DNA of 9,289 nucleotides from an uncultured Oscillospiraceae bacterium (GTDB taxonomy: Bacteria > Bacillota > Clostridia > Oscillospirales > Oscillospiraceae): the NCBI GenBank assembly GCA_934593275.1, contig CAKTQE010000073.1, forward strand, positions 1-9,289. Reading direction: 5' to 3'. Under the pieces are notes generated by a model that did no database searches, was not told the DNA's origin, and saw only the letters and a list, made by a program, of their open reading frames with translations. A program made the translations under genes and the position numbers. Each line of letters starts with the position of its first letter. The first letter of the stretch is position 1. Positions 1 to 6,489 of the stretch are shown one piece after another.

Positions 1-51
1 TATAGCACATGAATTTAAAAAAGTAAAGTTTTTATGTTAACACTCTAGTAG

Positions 52-70
52 GGGCGGCAACCTGCCGCCC
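52..70. repeat. Short GC-rich palindrome
   Basis: Arms GGGCGGCA (52-59) and TGCCGCCC (63-70) pair perfectly over 8 bp with a 3-nt loop. The surrounding sequence is AT-rich, so the hairpin stands out. Similar GGGGCGG-type palindromes are scattered between genes in gut Clostridia (recalled, not searched). There is no T-run after it, so it is not an obvious terminator. Confidence 0.6.
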
Positions 71-90
71 GCCACGTTTCGAATACAACC

Positions 91-114
91 TGTGTGGTTG
101 AATGAAACCACACA
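91..114. repeat. Hairpin, 9-bp perfect stem
   Basis: TGTGTGGTT (91-99) pairs with AACCACACA (106-114) around a 6-nt loop. It lies between the GC-rich palindrome at 52-70 and the dispersed repeat at 120-154. No T-run follows and I assign no function. Confidence 0.5.
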
Positions 115-119
115 TCGAC

Positions 120-154
120 ATGTCATTCCGAAACGGAGGAGTCGAGGAATCTTC
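120..154 (+). repeat. Dispersed repeat, left copy (half-element)
   Basis: The unit begins ATGTCATTCCGA (120-131) and ends GAGGAATCTTC (144-154), with a short CGGAG-containing centre. The same outer blocks occur in inverted orientation at 2219-2260, so the two copies bracket the nuclease gene. This TGTCATTCCG...GAGGAATCTTC type is a familiar intergenic palindromic repeat in many bacterial genomes (recalled). No target-site duplication is visible at its edge. Confidence 0.6.
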
Positions 155-200
155 CAGAGTCCCGTGTTTTTCAAAGAAGAACCGGTCCATAAGACAAATG

Positions 201-241
201 GAAAAGCTTTTCTTGACAGATGATGTTCGATTGATGTTCGA
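201..241 (+). promoter_or_regulatory. Palindrome, -35-like box and tandem 11-mer upstream of nuclease
   Basis: A perfect 12-bp palindrome GAAAAGCTTTTC (201-212) is followed at once by TTGACA (213-218). Two tandem copies of an 11-mer then follow: TGATGTTCGAT (221-231) and TGATGTTCGAC (232-242). The -35-like hexamer has no credible -10 at 16-18 nt, so I do not call a second promoter. The arrangement could be protein-binding sites for control of the promoter about 80 nt downstream; this is inference only. Confidence 0.3.
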
Positions 242-316
242 CGCAAAATGCACCCGAGCATCACCTTTCTTTGTTTGATTGTATTTTCAACAGAAAGTAA
301 TGAACCATTACAATGA

Positions 317-345
317 TTGCTATCTTTTTTCTTACGTGCTATACT
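317..345 (+). promoter_or_regulatory. Sigma-A promoter for the nuclease gene
   Basis: The -35 box is TTGCTA (317-322) and the -10 box is TATACT (340-345), with a 17-nt spacer. TGC just before the -10 box gives an extended -10 (TGnTATACT). Transcription would start near 352, giving an untranslated leader of about 55 nt before the ATG at 407. The position and strand fit the only plus-strand gene in the window. Confidence 0.6.
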
Positions 346-406
346 TGGTGAAGAGATACACGAATAGCAAGCAATGAAAAAGTTGGACTCTCGTTGGAGG
401 TAGCTA

Positions 407-2140
407 ATGAAAAGAATGAGTACAGACCCAACAAAATATGTAGTGTTCGATGTTGAAACCAACGGATTAAAGTCACGTCGGAATGATTTACTCTCAATTT
501 CACTTTATAAACCTGATGATAATAAGGAATATAGCAAGTTTTTGCCATTGGAAAAGAATAATAAGATTACTACAACCCGTTTTAATGGTATTACAGATAA
601 AGATTTAGTTGGTGCAACTGCACTCACTCAAGAAGAATTCGATTATATTGTTGAAGAATTTGAATTAGAACGAAGAACAATTTTGGTTTATTCTGGAAGA
701 GAATTTGATCAGCAGTTTCTTTCTGAATATATGAAAAATCATGGCCTTACCGGATTCGATAAATTGAAGTTTTATAATTTTAAGAAGAATATCATATCTT
801 CGCGTTTTTCGACTGGGAACTTAACGAAAGACAATTTGTGTACCATTTTTAAGATTGAGGGTGTTCAAACCGTTCACAGTAGTGTAAACGATTGCAGACT
901 TGAGTGGAAGCTGTTTGAAAAAATGGGTGGAGATTATTATCTTGTTACAGAGGCCGCGGGAAAAAGTGAGGACATAGTTTTTAGACTTAACGAAAATTAT
1001 ATTATTCCAGTCAGTCTCCTGTCCTCTCATCCACATCTAAGCGCAGTACTTTGCGATAGGCCATATATTGATTGTCAAAGTACCCTTATCAAATCGTTTG
1101 AAATCAAAGCAAAAGGAATTGAAAAATTCGGGATGAATACTGATGGAATAATAATCGAACATTTGATAAAGTCCATGCTAAAAGCCGAAACACAGTATCC
1201 ACAGGCGTTCTTAAAAAGAAACAAAATGAAACTGGATTTCATCGGAAGAATTCCAAATGGGAAAACGGTAATTCCTGTATTACCTAATTCAGACGGAACA
1301 TACAGTGCAATAAATAAAGAAGATCAACCAGCTGTAACACGTTGGAATGCCACCCTATTAAACATCAAAAGGCAAATCTTGCCGCTGATAGAATATATTC
1401 AAACCGAAATTTTTGAAAGTTCCCCTCTGTTATCACAGGAGCTTGTGGTTGATTCCGACTACAATATGCTTGCACTATGTGATATTTCCTCCCCGAAAGC
1501 AGTACTAGAGATAAAGACAAATACGATTGATCCATCAGGCTATAAAGAACAGCTCTTTTACGAGTCCAGGGGAAGGGATATTTATTACATGAACATGGAG
1601 CGGATAAACGATTGGAAAACCAATTTGCCCAAAAAGATGATTATAAATATTTTTTCTGTGGATGCTCACATTGGAGATCCAGACTCTCCACACTGGTATA
1701 AAGGAAAAAGAGAAAGCCAGCGAGCAGATCGAATAGATGAGCTTAACAAGTATTTTTTATCATCAGATTTGTCCTTGATTTCCTTTAAAAATGTAAGTTC
1801 CCCTATAAAAGTGCGATGTAAGATTTGTGAGTTTGAATGGACTGTTCGTTATAAAACAGTCATGCAGCAAATCCCGGAGTGTCCGAAGTGCAAGCCAAAA
1901 CTTAGCATTGAGGAAAAGGCAAAATTATCCGAAGAAGAACGGATTAAAATCCGAGCGCAAGACTACTACGAAAGAATACTTCAAAAGAGCAATAATACTA
2001 TAGTTGCAGTTAATTTTACTGGATCAAAAGAAAATGTAGATGCAATGTGTACCATTTGTTGCAATAAATGGAGTATCAGAGCTGACCATTTACTGAATAG
2101 ATGTTGGTGTCCCAAATGCAAAAGTCAGAAAACCAGATAA
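407..2140 (+). CDS. DEDDh exonuclease / PD-(D/E)XK nuclease / double zinc-ribbon fusion protein
   Basis: The protein has 577 residues and three parts. Residues 10-175 form a DnaQ-like 3'-5' exonuclease with all DEDDh residues visible: D15 and E17 in FDVETNG, D101 in the GREFD segment, and H157 with D162 in HSSVND. Residues about 245-415 carry a PD-(D/E)XK signature: D359, then E368-I-K370 (VLEIKT), then a QLFY motif at 382-385 as in RecB and Cas4 nucleases. The tail has two Cys4 zinc ribbons, C471/C474/C492/C495 and C548/C551/C568/C571, each with an aromatic Trp after the first pair and a CPKC end, probably binding nucleic acid. The ATG at 407 is preceded by GGAGG at 6-nt spacing; Met4 is an alternative. 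No signal peptide or membrane segment is seen, so it should be cytosolic. The gene is monocistronic and far more AT-rich than the operon to its right, which suggests acquisition. I know no named family with this order; a role in defence or mobile DNA processing is inference. Confidence 0.85.
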   Translation: MKRMSTDPTKYVVFDVETNGLKSRRNDLLSISLYKPDDNKEYSKFLPLEKNNKITTTRFNGITDKDLVGATALTQEEFDYIVEEFELERRTILVYSGREFDQQFLSEYMKNHGLTGFDKLKFYNFKKNIISSRFSTGNLTKDNLCTIFKIEGVQTVHSSVNDCRLEWKLFEKMGGDYYLVTEAAGKSEDIVFRLNENYIIPVSLLSSHPHLSAVLCDRPYIDCQSTLIKSFEIKAKGIEKFGMNTDGIIIEHLIKSMLKAETQYPQAFLKRNKMKLDFIGRIPNGKTVIPVLPNSDGTYSAINKEDQPAVTRWNATLLNIKRQILPLIEYIQTEIFESSPLLSQELVVDSDYNMLALCDISSPKAVLEIKTNTIDPSGYKEQLFYESRGRDIYYMNMERINDWKTNLPKKMIINIFSVDAHIGDPDSPHWYKGKRESQRADRIDELNKYFLSSDLSLISFKNVSSPIKVRCKICEFEWTVRYKTVMQQIPECPKCKPKLSIEEKAKLSEEERIKIRAQDYYERILQKSNNTIVAVNFTGSKENVDAMCTICCNKWSIRADHLLNRCWCPKCKSQKTR

Positions 2141-2155
2141 ATGACTTAAAAAAAC

Positions 2156-2236
2156 CGGAGTCGAGAAATCCACTCAAGTGGCAGATTTTACCTTGTGTTG
2201 GTATTTTTCTGCCACGTAGAAGATTCCTCCACTCCG
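2156..2236 (+). repeat. Long imperfect hairpin after the nuclease gene
   Basis: The arm starting CGGAGTCGAG (2156) and ending GTGGCAGA (to about 2185) pairs, with mismatches, with the arm from TCTGCCAC (2209) to CTCCACTCCG (2236). The stem starts 15 nt after the stop codon. It could end or stabilise the nuclease transcript, but no T-run follows, so it is not a standard intrinsic terminator. Its right arm is shared with the dispersed repeat at 2219-2260. Confidence 0.5.
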
Positions 2237-2260
2237 CTTGCGCTGCGGTCGGAATGACAT
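2219..2260 (-). repeat. Dispersed repeat, right copy (inverted relative to 120-154)
   Basis: Read on the minus strand this copy starts ATGTCATTCCGA and ends GGAGGAATCTTC, matching the outer blocks of the copy at 120-154. Its centre differs and contains a small GCTTGCGCTGCGG palindromic segment. With the left copy it forms an inverted pair about 2.1 kb apart around the nuclease gene. Confidence 0.6.
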
Positions 2261-2291
2261 AATGGGGGGACGTTTATTGTATTTTCGGTAA

Positions 2292-2334
2292 CGGTTCCGT
2301 ACTTTCGGGTGCGGAACGGCACATAGGCCGTTCC
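2292..2334. repeat. Two overlapping, mutually exclusive hairpins
   Basis: TTCCGTAC (2295-2302) can pair with GTGCGGAA (2309-2316, one G-T pair). GGAACGGC (2313-2320) can pair with GCCGTTCC (2327-2334). The two stems share GGAA, so only one can form at a time. I see no gene downstream that this could control, so it is probably another dispersed palindromic repeat. The rest of 2261-2450 holds only weak inverted repeats. Confidence 0.45.
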
Positions 2335-2450
2335 CTACGGTTTCGCTGATTGGCGGGCGTTTTCAACCGGGGGATTCTAAGGACGGGCGGAGCAACGTTT
2401 CATATTGTAGGAACAGCTGGCGCAAAAGGGCCACGTCCGTCCCCCAATAA

Positions 2451-2520
2451 TTGTCAATTGTCCATTGTCAATTCGGAAATAACTGTCAACTGTCAACTGT
2501 CAACTGTAAACTGTCAACTG
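2451..2520. repeat. Tandem heptamer repeat array
   Basis: Two blocks of heptamers are visible. TTGTCAA/TTGTCCA/TTGTCAA (2451-2471) is followed, after an 11-nt break, by about five CTGTCAA-type units (2483-2517), one reading CTGTAAA. On the minus strand the unit reads TTGACAG, which contains a consensus -35 hexamer. The array lies just past the end of the minus-strand operon. Its length probably varies between strains by replication slippage. Confidence 0.75.
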
Positions 2521-2525
2521 CAAAC

Positions 2526-2571
2526 CCGCCCCCAACCTCCGGATTCTCTCCGTTGTCTGGGGGCGGTTTTT
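2526..2571 (+). terminator. Terminator-like stem-loop between converging transcripts
   Basis: CCGCCCCCA (2526-2534) pairs with TGGGGGCGG (2558-2566) over 9 bp and is followed on the plus strand by TTTTT (2567-2571). It would stop plus-strand readthrough from the nuclease unit just before it runs into the operon. On the minus strand it begins seven bases past the larC stop codon, but only GGGTTTGC follows the stem, so termination in that direction would be weaker. It may work in both directions. Confidence 0.6.
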
Positions 2572-2572
2572 A

Positions 2573-3376
2573 TTACGCTTCGCATTCCCCCAGCATTGCT
2601 CTGAGGCAATTGGCGGCGGGGAAATCTTTGGTGCCCAGGCCGTAGCCGATGGCGGTTACGGTCATGGTGGGGAGGACACCGTAGGATGTGACGAACTGGC
2701 GCAGCAGGGCGGCACCGGTGGGGGTGCAGAGTTCGCCGGGGATGTCACCGGCCCGGATGGGGACGCCCAATAGGATTTGGGCGGTGGCGGGGGCGGGGAC
2801 CGGGAGAATGCCGTGGGCGCAGCGGATTTTGCCGTAGCCCACCTGTACCGGGGAGGCAACGATTCTCTCCGGGGCCAGCTGCTCCAAAAGATAGCACACG
2901 GCGGTAATATCCGCCAGGGCATCCAGGGTGCCTACCTCATGGAAGTGGATTTGGTCTACGGGAACCCTGTGGACCAGGCTTTCCGCCTGGGCGATGCGCG
3001 CATAAACCCCCAGAATCTGGGCCTTTACGGCATCGGACACGGACAGGGTCTGGACCGTCTGGCGGATGTCTGCCATGGCGGTGTGCCTGTGGTGGTGTTC
3101 CTGCCCGTGGTCATGGTGATGGCCCTGTTCCTGGTGGTGTTCGTGCTGGGGGAGATCCTTGCTGGGCTGCTCCTCCTGGCCCAGGACGGTGACGTGGATG
3201 TGGGTGCCGGAAATGCCGCATTTGCTGCCCCGTTCCATGGAAAATTGGGTGTGGGGCAGACCCAGGCGGTTCAGCTGTTCCAGGGCCGCTTCCCGGTCCG
3301 GCATCAGTTCCAGCAACGCGCCGGTGAGCATGTCACCGGCGGCACCCATGCCCAGGTCCAGATAAAGGGTTTTCAT
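2573..3376 (-). CDS. larC: LarC N-terminal domain protein (LarC1-like), no LarC2 half
   Basis: LarC inserts nickel into the pyridinium bisthiocarboxylate pincer cofactor of lactate racemase and related enzymes. This 267-residue protein covers only the first part of that family (the fused form is about 400 residues). Visible family features are the start MKTLYLDLGMGAAGDM, a His-rich segment at 78-98 with 10 His that suits nickel binding, IHFHEVGTLDALADI (143-157), ELCTPTGAALL (215-225) and GYGLGTKDFP (244-253). It ends at the usual LarC1 boundary, LRAMLGE. The LarC2 part, which binds CTP in the characterised Lactobacillus protein, is missing: both other frames after the stop run into repeats without a NIDDM-like motif. 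AGGAGG lies 4 nt before the ATG, and the capF stop is 8 nt upstream, so it is co-translated as the last gene of the operon. Partner genes larB and larE are not in the window. It could be a remnant or rely on a LarC2 encoded elsewhere. Confidence 0.85.
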   Translation of the reverse strand: MKTLYLDLGMGAAGDMLTGALLELMPDREAALEQLNRLGLPHTQFSMERGSKCGISGTHIHVTVLGQEEQPSKDLPQHEHHQEQGHHHDHGQEHHHRHTAMADIRQTVQTLSVSDAVKAQILGVYARIAQAESLVHRVPVDQIHFHEVGTLDALADITAVCYLLEQLAPERIVASPVQVGYGKIRCAHGILPVPAPATAQILLGVPIRAGDIPGELCTPTGAALLRQFVTSYGVLPTMTVTAIGYGLGTKDFPAANCLRAMLGECEA

Positions 3377-3384
3377 AAAGCCTC

Positions 3385-4581
3385 CTATACGGGTTCAAAG
3401 AAGGTATCAGGCCGTGCGGGGTCGAAAATTTCGTTGCAGGTCATGACCGTCACCAGGTTTTCGGTTTGGCTCAGATTGATGATGCTGTGTGTCCAGCCGG
3501 GGATCATGTGGACGGCCTCGATGTGGTCGCCGCTGACTCGGAATTCTACCGTTTCCCCGGTGTGGATGTTCCGCTCCCGGATCAGGCCCTGGCCGCTGAC
3601 CACGATAAACAGCTCCCACTTGGAGTTGTGCCAGTGCTGGCCCTTGGTAATACCGGGCCGGGAAATATTGACGCTGACCTGGCCGCAGTCGGCGGTGTGG
3701 AGCAGCTCTGTAAAGCTGCCCCGGTCATCCCGGTTCATGGTCAGGGGGAACTTGAATTTGTCGGTGGGCAGATAGGTCAGGTACAGGGAATAGAGCTTTT
3801 TGGCAAAGCTGCCCTGGGGCATTTTGGGCATCAAAAGAGTCTCCGGCTGGGCCTTGAAAGACAGCAGCAGCTCCACGATCTCCCCCAAAGTGACCTTGTG
3901 GGTCACGGGGACGCAGCAGTACCGGCCCTGGGGGGTCAGCACCGTCTCCACGCCCTCAAACTCGCAGCGTTGGGGTCTTCCCTCCAGCAAATCAAAGAGA
4001 CCCTCAATCAGGTCGTCAATGTACAGTAGCTCCAATTCCGTGGAGGGGTCGTTGACGGTATAGGGCTGGTCGTTGGCCACGGCCCAGCAGAAAGTGGACA
4101 CGGCACTGTTATACTTGGGGCGGCTGTGGCCCATCAGGTTGGGGAACCGGTAGACAAATACCGAGGCCCCGGTTTCTCTGCCATAGTCAAAGAACAGCTC
4201 CTCACCGGCCTTTTTGCTCTTGCCGTATTCGCTGGTGCCGAAGCGGCCGGACAGGGTGGCCTGGATGGAGGAGGAGAGCATCATGGGGGCTTTGTTGCCG
4301 TGTTTTTTCAGGCATTCCAGCAGCTGGGAGGCAAAGCCAAAGTTGCCCTTCATAAAGTCCTCCGGGTTTTCCGGACGGTTGACCCCTGCCAGATTGAACA
4401 CAAAGTCCGCCTTCCGGCAGTATTCGTCCAATTCCTCCGGGGTGGAGGACAGGTCATATTCGTAAATTTCCCGGATGTCCAGGCCGGGCCGGGTGCGGTT
4501 TTTGCCGTCCCGGAGGTTTTTCAGGTTGTCCACCAGGGCGGTTCCCACCATGCCCTTGGCACCGGTGACGAGAATATTCAT
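3385..4581 (-). CDS. capF: CapF/WbjC-type UDP-sugar epimerase-reductase (third sugar step two of UDP-L-FucNAc pathway)
   Basis: This bifunctional enzyme acts second in UDP-N-acetyl-L-fucosamine synthesis. In characterised CapF the cupin domain epimerises C3 of the CapE product, and the SDR domain then reduces the 4-keto group with NADPH, giving UDP-N-acetyl-6-deoxy-L-talosamine. The 398-residue protein has both halves. The Rossmann SDR part has TGAKGMVG (6-13), a SSS segment (103-105) and YGKSK with Y119 and K123. The C-terminal cupin (about 280-390) has KGQHWHNSKWELF, with candidate metal ligands H316, H318 and E323, and H365 in GWTHSIIN. It is slightly longer than the roughly 370 residues of Staphylococcus aureus CapF. 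The ATG follows the capG stop by 4 nt, with AAAGGG 8 nt before it, so the two are translationally coupled. It acts in the cytosol. Confidence 0.92.
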   Translation of the reverse strand: MNILVTGAKGMVGTALVDNLKNLRDGKNRTRPGLDIREIYEYDLSSTPEELDEYCRKADFVFNLAGVNRPENPEDFMKGNFGFASQLLECLKKHGNKAPMMLSSSIQATLSGRFGTSEYGKSKKAGEELFFDYGRETGASVFVYRFPNLMGHSRPKYNSAVSTFCWAVANDQPYTVNDPSTELELLYIDDLIEGLFDLLEGRPQRCEFEGVETVLTPQGRYCCVPVTHKVTLGEIVELLLSFKAQPETLLMPKMPQGSFAKKLYSLYLTYLPTDKFKFPLTMNRDDRGSFTELLHTADCGQVSVNISRPGITKGQHWHNSKWELFIVVSGQGLIRERNIHTGETVEFRVSGDHIEAVHMIPGWTHSIINLSQTENLVTVMTCNEIFDPARPDTFFEPV

Positions 4582-4585
4582 TGAC

Positions 4586-5761
4586 TCAGCCCTTTCTCCA
4601 AACCATTTTGTTGACCACGCCTACGTAGCTCTGAATGAGCTTGACCACCTTGTCCGATACGTTTTCGTCCACGTAGTTGGGAACCGGCAACCCAAAGCAG
4701 CCGTCCTTTACCATTTCCACGGCCACGTCCACGGCTTGCAGCAGACCCTTTTCGTCAATGCCGGAGAGGATGAAGCCCGCCTTGTCCAGAGATTCCGGTC
4801 TCTCGGTGGAGGTGCGGATGCACACGGCAGGGAAAGGATGACCTACGGAAGTAAAGAAGCTGCTTTCCTCCGGCAGGGTTCCGGAGTCGGAGACCACGCA
4901 GAAAGCGTTCATTTGCAGGCAGTTGTAGTCATGGAAGCCCAAAGGCTCATGCTGGATGACCCGGCGGTCCAGCTGAAAGCCGGAGCTTTTCAGCCGCTTT
5001 TTGGACCGGGGATGGCAGGAATAGAGAATGGGCAGATCGTACTTTTCCGCCATGGCGTTGACGGCCCGGAACAGGGACAGGAAGTTCTTTTCCGTGTCAA
5101 TATTTTCCTCCCGGTGGGCGGAGAGCAGAATGTATTTTCCTTTTTGAAGCCCCAGTCGGGCATGAATATCGGAGCTTTCGATATAGGGAAGATTCTGGTG
5201 CAGCACCTCTGCCATGGGGGAGCCGGTGACATAGGTCCGCTCCTTGGGAAGCCCTGTGTCCGCCAGATACCGGCGGGCGTGTTCGGAGTAGGCCATGTTC
5301 ACATCGGAGATGATGTCCACGATCCGGCGGTTGGTCTCCTCCGGCAGACACTCATCTTTGCAGCGGTTGCCCGCCTCCATGTGGAAAATGGGGATGTGCA
5401 GCCGCTTGGCACCGATGACGGACAGGCAGCTGTTGGTATCTCCCAGAACCAGCACCCCATCGGGCTGGGTGACCACCATAAGCTTATAGGACTCGGAAAT
5501 GATATTGCCCATGGTCTCCCCCAGGTCCGCGCCTACGGCGTTGAGGTAGACCTCCGGGTCGTCCAGGCGCAGGTCGTGGAAGAAGACACCGTTCAGATTG
5601 TAGTCGTAGTTCTGCCCGGTGTGGGCCAGGATCACGTCAAAATACCGGCGGGTCTTGTTGATGACCGCCGCCAGACGGATGATTTCGGGCCGGGTACCCA
5701 CAATAATCAAAAGCTTTAACTTTCCGTCATTGCGGAAAGAGACATTGCTGTAATCTGCCAT
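4586..5761 (-). CDS. capG: CapG/WbjD-type UDP-sugar 2-epimerase (final step to UDP-L-FucNAc)
   Basis: This is a non-hydrolysing UDP-GlcNAc 2-epimerase family member (GT-B fold). In CapE-CapF-CapG pathways this member inverts C2 of UDP-N-acetyl-6-deoxy-L-talosamine to give UDP-L-FucNAc. Motifs in order over 391 residues are GTRPEIIRL (22-30), HTGQNYD (47-53), LGDTNS (107-112 region), HMEAGNR (127-133), PEETNR (140-145), SAHREEN (214-220), SDSGTLPEES (291-300) and RTSTERPE (316-323). The last segment is typical of the WbjD/FnlC/CapG branch rather than of plain WecB, and the adjacent capF supports that choice. The ATG at 5761 has AAAGG at about 10-nt spacing. The 42-nt gap from the acyltransferase is the largest in the operon, and no convincing internal promoter is seen in it. 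Confidence 0.9.
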   Translation of the reverse strand: MADYSNVSFRNDGKLKLLIIVGTRPEIIRLAAVINKTRRYFDVILAHTGQNYDYNLNGVFFHDLRLDDPEVYLNAVGADLGETMGNIISESYKLMVVTQPDGVLVLGDTNSCLSVIGAKRLHIPIFHMEAGNRCKDECLPEETNRRIVDIISDVNMAYSEHARRYLADTGLPKERTYVTGSPMAEVLHQNLPYIESSDIHARLGLQKGKYILLSAHREENIDTEKNFLSLFRAVNAMAEKYDLPILYSCHPRSKKRLKSSGFQLDRRVIQHEPLGFHDYNCLQMNAFCVVSDSGTLPEESSFFTSVGHPFPAVCIRTSTERPESLDKAGFILSGIDEKGLLQAVDVAVEMVKDGCFGLPVPNYVDENVSDKVVKLIQSYVGVVNKMVWRKG

Positions 5762-5803
5762 GAGAAAACAACCTTTCGTTTTTTATAATACCGTCTGCCG
5801 GTC

Positions 5804-6478
5804 TTAAATGCGTTCTTGGGTCCAGTCGATGTTCTGCCGGACCTCCCGGGCGGGGATACCGGCCAGAACGCAGTTGGGGGTGGTGTATTGCCTGGACAGC
5901 AGCCCCCTGGCACCTACCACACAGCCATCGGGGATTTGCGTCCCCTTTAAGATGGTGGCACCGGTACCCACCCATACATGGTCTCCAACGGTGACGGACC
6001 GGGAGGGGTTGATGCGCTTGCCGGTGGCTTTATCCAGAATGCTGTGGGAGTCTCCGGTGCGGATGCGGACGGGGCTGGAAAACAGGCAATCCCGGCCAAT
6101 GGTGATTTGGGTTCCCTCCATGGCGGCCAGCTGGATGTCTCCCCGCAGGGCGGTGTGTTCTCCCAGGGTGATGGTGTTTCCGTCATCCTCGATCCAGAAG
6201 TCCGCGTTTTCGCAGTGACACCAGGGGCCGATGACCACGGTGTTTCCGGTACCCTCAATATGGAACCGGCAGTTTTTCAGTCTCGCGTAGTCTTCAACCA
6301 CCAGGGTGTTTCCCGGCCCGCCGGAGATGTTGCAGCCCTTTATATAGGAAAGGCCGGTATCCAGTTTGATTTTCCCATGAATCTTATTTACAAAGGGAAA
6401 ACGGTTGTGCATGGAAAAAAGAAAGCGAAAAAGGCCCATGTGGTTTTGGGTCAGGGCCAATGCCTGTTCCTTGTTCAT
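5804..6478 (-). CDS. Left-handed beta-helix (hexapeptide repeat) acyltransferase
   Basis: The 224-residue protein is built mainly of hexapeptide-type turns, for example VVIGPWCHC, ITLGEHTALRG, ITIGRDCLFSS, VTVGDHVWVGTGATILKG and IPDGCVVGARG. These define acetyl-CoA-type acyltransferases (LbH fold) that usually work as trimers. The segment RTGDSHSILD (140-149) has the DSH arrangement seen in polysaccharide O-acetyltransferases, making H145 the likely catalytic base. The end, LAGIPAREVR, is the usual exit from the helix. AAGGAG overlaps the capE stop codon (TAAGGAG) and lies 7 nt before the ATG, so translation is coupled. It sits between capE and capG, which suggests it acetylates FucNAc or the finished glycan, much as CapH does in S. 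aureus type 5 capsule. That parallel is by position and class only, and the acceptor cannot be read from the sequence. Confidence 0.85.
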   Translation of the reverse strand: MNKEQALALTQNHMGLFRFLFSMHNRFPFVNKIHGKIKLDTGLSYIKGCNISGGPGNTLVVEDYARLKNCRFHIEGTGNTVVIGPWCHCENADFWIEDDGNTITLGEHTALRGDIQLAAMEGTQITIGRDCLFSSPVRIRTGDSHSILDKATGKRINPSRSVTVGDHVWVGTGATILKGTQIPDGCVVGARGLLSRQYTTPNCVLAGIPAREVRQNIDWTQERI

Positions 6479-6489
6479 AGCCCCACTCC

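Noticed and set aside
374..403. Nine-codon mini-ORF ending 3 nt before the nuclease ATG
   Set aside because: It has no ribosome binding site of its own and simply overlaps the Shine-Dalgarno sequence of the nuclease gene; a leader peptide cannot be supported.
2451..2520. CRISPR array
   Set aside because: Units are 7 nt with no spacers and no cas genes nearby; it is a simple tandem repeat.
2440..2575. Programmed frameshift joining larC1 to larC2
   Set aside because: The Lactobacillus gene works that way, but here the alternative frames past the stop run into repeats and stop codons without any LarC2 motif.
2777..3775. Long plus-strand open frame opposite larC and capF
   Set aside because: It is antisense to two well-supported genes, low in recognisable motifs, and arises from the GC-rich codon usage of the operon strand.
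4475..5719. 414-codon plus-strand frame opposite capG
   Set aside because: Shadow of the epimerase gene, which has every family motif; the antisense translation shows no domain.
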